Position numbers and translations under genes: made by a program. DNA of 43,722 nt from Clostridia bacterium. Lineage in GTDB: Bacteria; Bacillota; Clostridia; Oscillospirales; CAG-272. The notes beneath the pieces are model-generated. The model was given only the letters and a program-made list of their open reading frames with translations. It was not told where the DNA came from and searched no databases. Below, one piece after another: positions 25,194 through 33,010 of this stretch. The stretch is taken from positions 1-43,722 of the forward strand of contig JAFURQ010000031.1 in NCBI GenBank assembly GCA_017471825.1, in the 5' to 3' direction. Position 1 is the stretch's first letter. Every line of letters starts with the position of its first letter.

Positions 25194-25222
25194 ATTATAG
25201 CATAAAGAAAAAGGATTGTCAA
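25194..25222 (-). promoter_or_regulatory. Consensus promoter of the dCMP deaminase gene
   Basis: On the minus strand, -35 TTGACA (25222-25217), a 17-bp spacer and -10 TATAAT (25199-25194). Confidence 0.88.
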
Positions 25223-25237
25223 TAGAAAGGAGCGCTT

Positions 25238-26140
25238 ATGGAAAACGGGTGCCTACACGAATATTCTGCCTGCTCGCTCTGTGCGCGTTCCTGCGGAGTG
25301 AACAGAAGCCGCGGCGAGCTCGGCTTTTGCCGTTCCACGTCCACCGTGCGAATTGCGCGCGCCGCCCTTCATCACTGGGAGGAGCCCGTCATTTCGGGCG
25401 CGCGCGGCTCGGGAACTATATTCTTCTCAGGGTGCTCGCTCGGGTGCCTTTTCTGCCAGAACAGAGAAATCTCGGGCAGCGAGGCAGGGCGCGATATATC
25501 GATTTTTCGTCTTGCGGAAATTATGCGCGAGCTTGAGCGAGCGGGAGCGCACAATATCAACCTCGTCACGCCCACGCACTACGCCCCCTCGATAATTCGC
25601 GCGACAGAGCTTGCCCGTGCGGACGGACTCGGAATACCGATAGTGTATAACACGGGCACCTACGATACGGTAGACACCGTGAAATCGCTCCGCAAAACCG
25701 TGGATATATACCTCGCGGATTACAAGTATAACCTCGAAAAAACCGCACGGGTATGGGCTAAAGCCGAAAAATACCCCGAGGTAGCCAAGGCGGCGATGGC
25801 CGAAATGGTGAAGCAAAGGGGCGCGCCCGTGATAGAGGACGGCATAATGCGCTCGGGGGTTATCGTGCGTATTCTGCTCCTTCCGTCGCATCTTGCCGAG
25901 GCGAAGCTCTCGGTGAAGTATCTTTACGAAACCTACGGCGACAGCATCTATATCAGCCTTATGAACCAGTACACCCCGATGCCGAGCATGCCGCCGCCCC
26001 TCAACCGCAGAGTCACGCGCGAGGAGTATTCCGAGCTTGTGGACTACGCCATATCAAAGGGCGTGCGCCAAGCCTTCATTCAAGAGGACGGCACCGCCAC
26101 GGAAAGCTTTATCCCACCGTTTGACTTAACGGGAGTTTAG
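25238..26140 (+). CDS. Radical SAM protein, PflX/COG1313-like
   Basis: 300 residues. The N-terminal cysteine group CSLCARSCGVNRSRGELGFC (12-31) precedes HHWEEPVISGARGSGTIFF. The radical SAM cluster motif is GCSLGCLFCQNREIS. The partial barrel continues with NLVTPTHYAP, PIVYNTGTYD and YLADYKY. The layout is that of PflX proteins, annotated as pyruvate formate-lyase-activating-like but of unproven function. AAAGGAG precedes the ATG. No pyruvate formate-lyase is nearby. No clear promoter in the short gap. Terminator at 26167-26200. Confidence 0.88.
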   Translation: MENGCLHEYSACSLCARSCGVNRSRGELGFCRSTSTVRIARAALHHWEEPVISGARGSGTIFFSGCSLGCLFCQNREISGSEAGRDISIFRLAEIMRELERAGAHNINLVTPTHYAPSIIRATELARADGLGIPIVYNTGTYDTVDTVKSLRKTVDIYLADYKYNLEKTARVWAKAEKYPEVAKAAMAEMVKQRGAPVIEDGIMRSGVIVRILLLPSHLAEAKLSVKYLYETYGDSIYISLMNQYTPMPSMPPPLNRRVTREEYSELVDYAISKGVRQAFIQEDGTATESFIPPFDLTGV

Positions 26141-26166
26141 TTCTAAATAGCCTGTTTTCAACAAAA

Positions 26167-26200
26167 ATGGCGAGCCAAATCGGCTCGCCATCGCTTTTTT
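26167..26200 (+). terminator. Terminator of the radical SAM gene
   Basis: 10-bp stem ATGGCGAGCC/GGCTCGCCAT, then CGCTTTTTT. Confidence 0.88.
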
Positions 26201-26203
26201 GAT

Positions 26204-27652
26204 TTATTCTTCGCCTGTATATCCCCAAACGACAGGGCAGTCCCAATAGTTCCATTTGGAATCCCATCCAGAAGGCTTGCTTGTAGCTTCGCAATAGATA
26301 GTAAGGCTTGTGCAACCTTTGAACGCACTATAACCAATACTCGTTACGCTATCAGGGATAGTTATGCTTGTGAGGCTTGTGCAATTTTTGAACGCATAAT
26401 TACCAATACTTGTTACACTATTGGGGATTGTTACACTCGTAAGGCTTGTGCAATCACAGAACGCAGAACCACTAATGCTTGTTACACTATCAGGGATAAT
26501 TATGATCGTAAGACTTGTGCATCCTTCAAATACACTAGTATTGATACGCTTCAATTTGCTGTTTTTTCCAAACTTTACTCCTGTAAGACTCGAACAACCA
26601 TAGAACGCGCTATCACCGATAATATTAACGTTATCTGGGATAGTAATATCTACAATATTCGAGCAATTCAGAAAAGCCTGCCATCCGATATATGAAACAC
26701 CTTCCGGAATTATTATGCTAGTAAGGTTTGTGCAACCTCGAAATGCCGTATTACTGATGCTTGTTACGCCATCAGGTATTTCGAAGCTTGTTGCTGTTTT
26801 TCCTATGGCATATTGTACAAGAGCTTTTCCGCTCTTAGAATAAAGATTTCCGTCAATATCTTTATATGATGTATTGCTTGCGTCAACCGTTATTTGAGTA
26901 AGGCTTGAACAATTAGAGAACGCCCAATAGCCTATGCTTGTTACACTGCCCGGTATAGTTATGCTCCTAAGGTTTGTACAATCGAGAAGCGCCACCTCGC
27001 CTATGCTCGTTACGCTATCCGGGATTTCAAAGCTTGTTGCTGTTTTGCCTTTAGCATATCCTATAAGAATAGTTTCGTCTTTGGAATAAAGATTTCCATC
27101 TATATCTTTATATGCCGCATTGTTTGAATCAACATTTATTTGAGCAAGGCTGAAGCAATCATCAAATGCACGAATATCGAGATCTGTTACGCTGTCTGGA
27201 ATAGTTATGCTCGCGAGGCTCGTACAACCCTTAAATGCGTACTCACCAATGCTTGCTACGCTACTTCCTATAGTCACGCTAATAAGGTTTGTACACCCTT
27301 GGAATGCAGAATGGTGAATGCTCGTTACACTATCGGGGATTGTTACGCTTGTAAGTGTTGTGCAATCTTCAAATGCCTCAGAACTGATCGCCATTACAGG
27401 CAAATCGTTGTAGCTTGAGGGAATTACAATATCGGTGTCGGTGCAGGCCCCTATACCGACAACCACACAATATGTTCCACCGCTCCGCGATTGAAATTTC
27501 AGTCCCTCACTATATTGAGAATTAGGAGTTTCCACCGTTGGTTCATCTCCGTTGTCGCCGTTATCGCCATTGCCGCCGTTGCAGGATATGAGGGCGAGGC
27601 AGAGGGTAAGGCAGAGTGCGAGAGTGATAAAAAGCTTTAGGTTCTTTTTCAT
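26204..27652 (-). CDS. BspA-type leucine-rich-repeat lipoprotein (leader copy B)
   Basis: 482 residues from the ATG before KKNLKLF; an in-frame start at 27709 lies within the leader. Lipobox LISC with Cys at 24, a short Gly/Asn/Asp-rich linker, then tandem LRR_5 repeats built on LTSVTIPDSVTSIGxxAF units over ~75-450. Two YKDIDGNLYSK inserts interrupt the repeats. It ends in the module PSGWDxxWNYxxCPVVW shared with the paralogue at 40343. Probably a cell-surface adhesin or ligand-binding protein. AAGGAG lies 11 nt before the ATG. Expression should pass the structured leader and terminator at 27681-27828. Confidence 0.88.
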   Translation of the reverse strand: MKKNLKLFITLALCLTLCLALISCNGGNGDNGDNGDEPTVETPNSQYSEGLKFQSRSGGTYCVVVGIGACTDTDIVIPSSYNDLPVMAISSEAFEDCTTLTSVTIPDSVTSIHHSAFQGCTNLISVTIGSSVASIGEYAFKGCTSLASITIPDSVTDLDIRAFDDCFSLAQINVDSNNAAYKDIDGNLYSKDETILIGYAKGKTATSFEIPDSVTSIGEVALLDCTNLRSITIPGSVTSIGYWAFSNCSSLTQITVDASNTSYKDIDGNLYSKSGKALVQYAIGKTATSFEIPDGVTSISNTAFRGCTNLTSIIIPEGVSYIGWQAFLNCSNIVDITIPDNVNIIGDSAFYGCSSLTGVKFGKNSKLKRINTSVFEGCTSLTIIIIPDSVTSISGSAFCDCTSLTSVTIPNSVTSIGNYAFKNCTSLTSITIPDSVTSIGYSAFKGCTSLTIYCEATSKPSGWDSKWNYWDCPVVWGYTGEE

Positions 27653-27680
27653 TGTTTGTTTTTCTCCTTGCTGTGAAAAT

Positions 27681-27828
27681 AAAAAAGTGCGCCCGCAAAG
27701 CGAGCGCACTCCATCAAGTACTTCACTTTGCCGCGACGCAACTTTTTACACACAAGGTATAGAAAAAGACGGAAGTACTAAAATGGCATAGTACACCCTT
27801 GTGTGTAAAATATTAAGTTACGTCGCAA
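27681..27828 (-). ncRNA. Structured leader RNA, copy B (candidate cis-regulatory RNA)
   Basis: Predicted transcription starts near 27827. P1: 27826-27815 pairs with 27744-27733 (12 bp). P2: 27810-27797 pairs with 27757-27744 (14 bp; base 27744 can join only one helix). The loop contains CCATTTTAGTACTTC (27786-27772), which can pair with GAAGTACTTGATGG (27724-27711). An intrinsic terminator follows at 27710-27681 (10-bp stem, T6). P1 and P2 differ in sequence from copy A but keep pairing, while loop and terminator are nearly identical. Structure is inferred by eye. Confidence 0.7.
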
Positions 27829-27832
27829 CTCC

Positions 27833-27861
27833 ATTTTAGCACTTTGTGGGGAGATTGTCAA
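27833..27861 (-). promoter_or_regulatory. Promoter of leader copy B
   Basis: On the minus strand, -35 TTGACA (27861-27856), a 17-bp spacer and -10 TAAAAT (27838-27833). Confidence 0.82.
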
Positions 27862-27864
27862 TAG

Positions 27865-27895
27865 AAAAAGAGCAAACGCGCGTTTGCTCTTTTTG
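27865..27895. terminator. Terminator of the pot operon
   Basis: Perfect palindrome AAAAAGAGCAAACG...CGTTTGCTCTTTTT just after the potD stop, ending upstream of the copy B promoter. Confidence 0.9.
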
Positions 27896-27900
27896 ATTTG

Positions 27901-29202
27901 TTATTTCGTTTTGCTCGCCTTTTTGGTTATGTCGCGCAGGCGGTAGTCTCGCGAGCGCTTCTTCTTCACACAGGTGGTGTAGATTGCGAGGGTGAGCACG
28001 GCACCGACGATAACAGCTGTTGCTATGTGAACCCACAGCTCAGTTGCGTTTTCGGTTTTGAGGCTCTCCCAAAGGGTGTTTACGTGTGCCTGGATTTCGG
28101 GGGGGAAGCTCTTGTAGCAGGCGGTGCCGAAGGTCGCGTTGTATTCCGCGTTGATTTCGGCGGGGGAGGCGCTGTACAGGATGCTCATAGCATCCTCGCC
28201 CATTTCGTCTGCGTATTCGGCGCTTTCGCGCACGAGGGTGTTGGGTGAGGCGTAGCCGATATAAAGAGAGTTTGCAACTGCGGCGTCCTCGGAGAGCATA
28301 AAGTTGATGTACTCCTTCGCGACGTCAACGTTCTTCGCCGTTTTCGGAATACACATAGCGTCTACGAAGTAGTTTACGCCCTCGGTGGGGTAGTAGAAGG
28401 CGAGGCTTTCATTCTGCTCCGCCATGGTGATGAAATCGCCTGCGAAATAGGGTGCAATTGCGGCGGAGGCGGTGGTCATTTTGTTGAAAATCTCGTCGTT
28501 GACGTAGCCCTGGACGAGCGGCTTCTGCTCCTTGAGGATTTCGAGGGCTCTGTCCCAATCCTGTGTGCTCTGAGAATTGACGTCTATGCCCTTATAATAC
28601 ATTGCAGTGGCAAAGGCGTCGCGCGGATTGTTGAACTGCAAAATTTTGCCCTTGTATTTCTCGTTCCAGAGGAGCGACCAGCTCTCGTCGGCAACGTCCT
28701 CCGCGTCTACGAGGTCGGTATTGTATATGATACCGAGCATACCGTAGGTATAGGGAACAGAGTATTTGTTGTGCTCGTCGTAATAAAGCCCCTTGAACTC
28801 GTCCATAATATTGCCGTAGTTTTCGATTTCGGACTCGGCATTAAATTCAAGAAGCATATCCTCCTCAATCATCTTCTGCACCATATAGTCGGAGGGGATT
28901 ACGATGTCGTAGGAAACGGCGCTGTTCTTGAGCTTGGAGTACATATCCTCGTTTGTTGCGTAGGTGGAGTAATTCACCTTTACGCGCACGCCGAATTTTT
29001 CGTAGTAGTATTTCTCAAATTCCGCGTTCGTGTCGAAGGAATCGAACGAGCCGTCGGAAATATATTCACCCCAGTTGTAGACGTTGAGGGTGAGGGTGTC
29101 GCCGCTTGTCTGCTCTCCGTCGCTCTCGCCGCAGGAAAAGAGGGCAAGCGCGAGCAGGGAAATCAGCAAAACGGCAAGAGTAAGCTTCAGATATTTTTTC
29201 AT
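27901..29202 (-). CDS. potD: Spermidine/putrescine-binding lipoprotein PotD with an extra C-terminal TM helix
   Basis: 433 residues, longer than typical PotD (~350). Lipobox LFSC (Cys ~24), then LTLNVYNWGEYISDG, the family polyamine-binding strand, DIVIPSDYMVQKMI, YGMLGIIYNTDLV and IPKTAKNVDVAKEYINFM. After the binding domain come a hydrophobic helix (~400-420, IATAVIVGAVLTLAIYTTC) and a basic tail KKKRSRDYR, predicted cytoplasmic, so the protein would be anchored at both ends. It delivers polyamines to PotBC. The start overlaps potC by 4 nt. Confidence 0.9.
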   Translation of the reverse strand: MKKYLKLTLAVLLISLLALALFSCGESDGEQTSGDTLTLNVYNWGEYISDGSFDSFDTNAEFEKYYYEKFGVRVKVNYSTYATNEDMYSKLKNSAVSYDIVIPSDYMVQKMIEEDMLLEFNAESEIENYGNIMDEFKGLYYDEHNKYSVPYTYGMLGIIYNTDLVDAEDVADESWSLLWNEKYKGKILQFNNPRDAFATAMYYKGIDVNSQSTQDWDRALEILKEQKPLVQGYVNDEIFNKMTTASAAIAPYFAGDFITMAEQNESLAFYYPTEGVNYFVDAMCIPKTAKNVDVAKEYINFMLSEDAAVANSLYIGYASPNTLVRESAEYADEMGEDAMSILYSASPAEINAEYNATFGTACYKSFPPEIQAHVNTLWESLKTENATELWVHIATAVIVGAVLTLAIYTTCVKKKRSRDYRLRDITKKASKTK

Positions 29203-30038
29203 TTCGCGCTTACCCCCGTTTTCTTCTTTTTCTTTTTTGCTCCGTCAAGCTTTTTACCGCTTCGTACGTTCGAAAGTATAAGCAGAGCGAATACCACGAA
29301 AATAACTATGGCGGAAAGAGCGTACATATCGGGAGTAACCTTCTTCTTGGTCATTGAGTAAATGAGAAGGGGAAGAGTCTGGAAATTCGTGGGGCCGACG
29401 AAGTATGAAATAACGAAGTCGTCGAGCGAGAGGGTGAACGCCATTACCATACCCGAAAGAACGCCGGGCATAATATTGGGGAGCTTAACCTTAAAGAACG
29501 CCTTGATGGGTGTACAGCCAAGGTCGAGCGCCGCCTCGGAAAGAGTATCTCCGAGCTCGTTGATTCTCGGCAGGACAGAGAGGATAACGTACGGCAGGCA
29601 GAAGGTGGTGTGCGCTATAAGCATAGCCGCAAAGCCTATGTCATTATAGTCGCCGATTTTGAAAATAGCCATAACTGCCGCAAAAAAGAGCATCATGGAC
29701 ATACCGGTAACTATATCGGGGTTCATCATCGGGATATTTGTAACCGAGGTTACGGTCGCCTTGACGTATTTATTCCTCATTTTGTAGATGCCCTCTGCTG
29801 CCGCGGTTCCTATGACCGTGGAAATAAGGGCGGAGAGCACCGCGAGTATCAGGGTGTTGCGAAGGGCGATCCAGGTATCAGCGGATTTGAAAAGCTCAAT
29901 ATACCACTGAAGGCTGAAGCCCGTGAAATTCGCCGTTGAGTTCGTTGCGTTAAAGGAGAAGAGAATAAGCGTGAGAATCGGAATATAGAGGATACCGAAA
30001 ATCAGGCAAAGATAGATTCTGGAGGCGTATTTTTTCAT
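29199..30038 (-). CDS. potC: Spermidine/putrescine ABC transporter permease PotC
   Basis: 279 residues with six hydrophobic helices. The permease EAA loop is EAALDLGCTPIKAFFKVKLP (~180), where the ATPase docks. The ending KKLDGAKKKKKK is a basic tail. It overlaps potB upstream (4 nt) and potD downstream (4 nt), the usual coupled order potA-B-C-D. Confidence 0.92.
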   Translation of the reverse strand: MKKYASRIYLCLIFGILYIPILTLILFSFNATNSTANFTGFSLQWYIELFKSADTWIALRNTLILAVLSALISTVIGTAAAEGIYKMRNKYVKATVTSVTNIPMMNPDIVTGMSMMLFFAAVMAIFKIGDYNDIGFAAMLIAHTTFCLPYVILSVLPRINELGDTLSEAALDLGCTPIKAFFKVKLPNIMPGVLSGMVMAFTLSLDDFVISYFVGPTNFQTLPLLIYSMTKKKVTPDMYALSAIVIFVVFALLILSNVRSGKKLDGAKKKKKKTGVSAK

Positions 30039-30847
30039 ACTATTATACCTCCGTCGTCATCATCGCCGAACTTATTCATAACGGTGAGCGAAATAAGTAT
30101 CAGCACCATCATTACGAGCGAGATTGCCGCGCCGACGTTCAGAGCACCCGTAACGAACTGACGCTCTATGGTGTCACCTATGAGCTCAAAGGTGCCGCCG
30201 CCCAGCTTCTGCGATATATAGAAGGTGCTTATCGAGGGGACGAATACCATCGTAACGCCCGAAATTATGCCCGACATCGACAGGGGAAGAATGACCTTGA
30301 TAAGAGTCATTACGGTGTTACAGCCGAGGTCGCTCGCCGCCTCCCACATATTTTTGTCGATTTTCGATATACAGGTGTAGATGGGAAGCACCATATACGG
30401 CAAAAAGTCGTAGACCATACCGAATATTACAGCACCCTTCGTGCCTACTATATGAAAGGTAGTGCCGAGAAGGGAGTTGAGAAATCCGCCGTCGTCAAGT
30501 ATAGCCATTATCGAATAGGTTCTGATAAGAAGGTTTGTCCACATGGGGAGCATAAGAAGCATAATGAATATCTTCTGGTGCTGGGGCTTCGCCTTTGCGA
30601 TTATGTAGGCAAGGGGATAGCCTAACAAGAGGCATATCGCGGTTGCGATAACCGAGAGCTCGATGGACAGACCGAAAATCGGAGCATATTCGGTAAGAGA
30701 TGCTATATTTTCGAAAGAAAAGCTACCATTAGCATCGGTAAATGCGTAATAGACAACTATAATCAGCGGCAGAACGATAAACAGCACTGCCCAAAATATG
30801 TGCGGGGCGGCTGCAATCGATTGCATCAATGATTTTTTCTTTTTCAT
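30035..30847 (-). CDS. potB: Spermidine/putrescine ABC transporter permease PotB
   Basis: 270 residues, six hydrophobic helices. The EAA loop is EAASDLGCNTVMTLIKVILP. IVVYYAFTDANGSFSFENI lies after the first helix, as in other PotB proteins. It starts 49 bp after potA and overlaps potC by 4 nt. Confidence 0.92.
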   Translation of the reverse strand: MKKKKSLMQSIAAAPHIFWAVLFIVLPLIIVVYYAFTDANGSFSFENIASLTEYAPIFGLSIELSVIATAICLLLGYPLAYIIAKAKPQHQKIFIMLLMLPMWTNLLIRTYSIMAILDDGGFLNSLLGTTFHIVGTKGAVIFGMVYDFLPYMVLPIYTCISKIDKNMWEAASDLGCNTVMTLIKVILPLSMSGIISGVTMVFVPSISTFYISQKLGGGTFELIGDTIERQFVTGALNVGAAISLVMMVLILISLTVMNKFGDDDDGGIIV

Positions 30848-30896
30848 TTCTTAACCAAAAGAGAGCCGTGCTCTCATCGCTTTCATAAGTAGTAAA

Positions 30897-32015
30897 TCAG
30901 AATTCCTCTGCGGTATCCGCGTCGGAGAGCAGGTCGATTTCGTCGGAGAATGACGAGTAATCGCCGAACTTGCCGGAATACTTTGATTTTTTCATAATAT
31001 GTATAGCGTCGGGCTCGATATAGACGCCGATGTTCGCATCCGGCGCAACGTAGTCGGTGGACTGGATCATCCACTTGAAGCCCTTGATGTCAACGATTAT
31101 TTCGTAATGCACACCCTTGAAGGTAACGCTGGTTACCTTGCCTGTGAGCATACCCTTGTCGATGCTGACGACGTCGACGTCCTCAGGACGAATAACGACG
31201 TCAACGGGCTCGTTCTTTTCAAATCCGCCGTCGACGCAATCGAAAACGTGGTTTGCAAGCTTCACACGCTTGTCCTCCAGCATTACGCCGTCTATTATGT
31301 TACTCTCGCCGATGAAATCGGCAACAAAAGCGTTTTTAGGCTCGTTATATATATCCGTGGGGGTACCGATCTGCTGAATCTCGCCGTCCGCCATTACAAC
31401 GATGGTGTCGGACATGGAGAGCGCCTCCTCCTGATCGTGCGTAACGTAGATAAACGTTATGCCTATTGCCTGCTGAATGGTTTTAAGCTCGTTCTGCATA
31501 TCCTTACGAAGCTTGAGGTCGAGCGCGCCGAGCGGCTCGTCGAGCAGGAGCACCTTGGGATGCGAGATAAGCGCTCTTGCAATGGCAACGCGCTGCTGCT
31601 GACCGCCGGAGAGAGTGCTGACGCTCTTGTTCTCAAAGCCCGAGAGCGCAACCATAGCGAGCATTTCGGTAACTCTCGTTTTTATTTCTGCCTCCTTGAC
31701 CTTTTTCAGTCGGAGAGGGAAAGCAATATTTTCATAAACATTAAGATGAGGGAATAGGGCATATTTCTGGAACACCGTGTTTATATGCCTTTTATATGCG
31801 GGGACGTCGCTGATTTCAACCCCGTCAAAATAAAGTTCGCCTTCGTCCGCGGTTTCGAAGCCGCCGATTATACGAAGTGTTGTGGTTTTTCCGCAACCCG
31901 ACGGACCGAGAAGGGTGATAAACTCGCCATCTCTTATGTAAAGGTTCATACAGTCAATGACCTTTTCGCCATCGTACGACTTGGAAATTCCTTTCAACTC
32001 AATGAGCTTTGCCAT
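30897..32015 (-). CDS. potA: Spermidine/putrescine ABC transporter ATPase PotA
   Basis: 372 residues. Walker A is GPSGCGKTT (~38-46), signature LSGGQQQR (~135), Walker [13 protein letters not shown] and H-loop YVTHDQEEA, followed by a TOBE-type C-terminal domain with [11 protein letters not shown]. It powers polyamine import by PotBCD. The Shine-Dalgarno before the ATG is weak and distant. The promoter is at 32108-32136, leaving a leader of about 90 nt. Confidence 0.95.
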   Translation of the reverse strand: MAKLIELKGISKSYDGEKVIDCMNLYIRDGEFITLLGPSGCGKTTTLRIIGGFETADEGELYFDGVEISDVPAYKRHINTVFQKYALFPHLNVYENIAFPLRLKKVKEAEIKTRVTEMLAMVALSGFENKSVSTLSGGQQQRVAIARALISHPKVLLLDEPLGALDLKLRKDMQNELKTIQQAIGITFIYVTHDQEEALSMSDTIVVMADGEIQQIGTPTDIYNEPKNAFVADFIGESNIIDGVMLEDKRVKLANHVFDCVDGGFEKNEPVDVVIRPEDVDVVSIDKGMLTGKVTSVTFKGVHYEIIVDIKGFKWMIQSTDYVAPDANIGVYIEPDAIHIMKKSKYSGKFGDYSSFSDEIDLLSDADTAEEF

Positions 32016-32107
32016 TTTCTTAAAATCTCATATCCTTTCTTGCGGCGCGTGCGCGTCTTCATTCGTCAAAGAACCCCAAAATTCCGCAAAGTTCTGTGAC
32101 GAAAGTA

Positions 32108-32136
32108 ATTATAGCAAAAACATACTGCTTTTGCAA
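32108..32136 (-). promoter_or_regulatory. Sigma-A type promoter of potABCD
   Basis: On the minus strand, -35 TTGCAA (32136-32131), a 17-bp spacer and perfect -10 TATAAT (32113-32108). Confidence 0.8.
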
Positions 32137-32241
32137 TAGTTTTTCTAATATTTTTTTCAAAAATAACCGCAATTAAATGGAATTAACCGAAATTATCCGC
32201 AATTTTTCCAAGGAAAAAATATGAAAACCTCTCAAATTCTC

Positions 32242-32871
32242 TCAAAAACTCTCGAAATCTCGTGTATTCTCGCGTTTTATGGATTTTTGCGTTTTTGTAA
32301 TGTCCCGAAGCATTATTGAGAAAAAAATGGCGAAAATCCAATATCCCTCGCCTATTTTCAGCATCAGAAACAGCGAAATGAAGACGAGTGCGCCACATAA
32401 AAGTGAGGATATGGCACCTGTTATGCGCCCTGCCGATTCGACGTCGGTGTGCGCGAGAAGTATGCCGTTTACTACTCTGTAACCGTCGTAGCCGCGGATT
32501 GGAAGAAGGTTTGAAATGGCTGTAAGCAGGTTTATAACGCCAAAGGTAAAGAGGTACGCGCTTGCTCTATAAAAGGGGAGAAGGGCAAGAAACGCAAGAA
32601 GGTTCACCAGCGGTCCGCCAAGCGCGATTACCGCCTCCTCCTTGTATGACAAGAGGCGCGAGGGGCGTATGCGGAGTCCTGTCAGGGCTGCCTGCGGAAG
32701 CGATATATCTCCGCACCCGATAATAAATGCGGCAGTTATGTGTCCGCCCTCGTGGATGAGCGCCGCGATAACCGTGAGGACTGCCACGCTCGGCGTATCA
32801 AAGGTAAGCATAACCGCAATCCAAAAGAGGACGGGAAGTATTCTGTCGGCGACTGTTTTAAAGAATTTCAC
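32242..32871 (-). CDS. M50-family site-2 protease-like membrane metallopeptidase
   Basis: 209 residues with about five to six hydrophobic segments. Zinc-binding HEGGH (HExxH) is at ~40 in IAALIHEGGHITAAF, and the third ligand motif NLLPIRGYDGYRVVNG is at ~122. This is the SpoIVFB/S2P-like layout for cleaving substrates inside the membrane. A sporulation role (pro-sigma-K processing) is possible given the spore gene nearby but cannot be shown. The start is GTG with GGAGG 6 nt upstream. No clear promoter was found; the region before it is shared with the divergent topoisomerase gene. Confidence 0.85.
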   Translation of the reverse strand: MKFFKTVADRILPVLFWIAVMLTFDTPSVAVLTVIAALIHEGGHITAAFIIGCGDISLPQAALTGLRIRPSRLLSYKEEAVIALGGPLVNLLAFLALLPFYRASAYLFTFGVINLLTAISNLLPIRGYDGYRVVNGILLAHTDVESAGRITGAISSLLCGALVFISLFLMLKIGEGYWIFAIFFSIMLRDITKTQKSIKRENTRDFESF

Positions 32872-32917
32872 TCGGCACCTCCGCTTGTTTTTTCTTTATA
32901 TTTAAATATTTGCGTTC

Positions 32918-32946
32918 TTGACAAATTATTATAAATATGGTATAAT
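32918..32946 (+). promoter_or_regulatory. Consensus promoter of the topoisomerase B-like gene
   Basis: -35 TTGACA (32918-32923), a 17-bp spacer and -10 TATAAT (32941-32946). Confidence 0.88.
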
Positions 32947-33010
32947 TTCCTTTGATAAATTTTTCACGGGGCAGTATATTCCCCGACAGTCTGTAACAAC
33001 GGAGGATGCT

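Noticed and set aside
27681-27828. T-box, because of the GGGTGTACTA sequence in the loop
   Set aside because: It does not match the GGGTGGNACCGCG core, there is no stem I with specifier, and the downstream gene is not amino-acid related.
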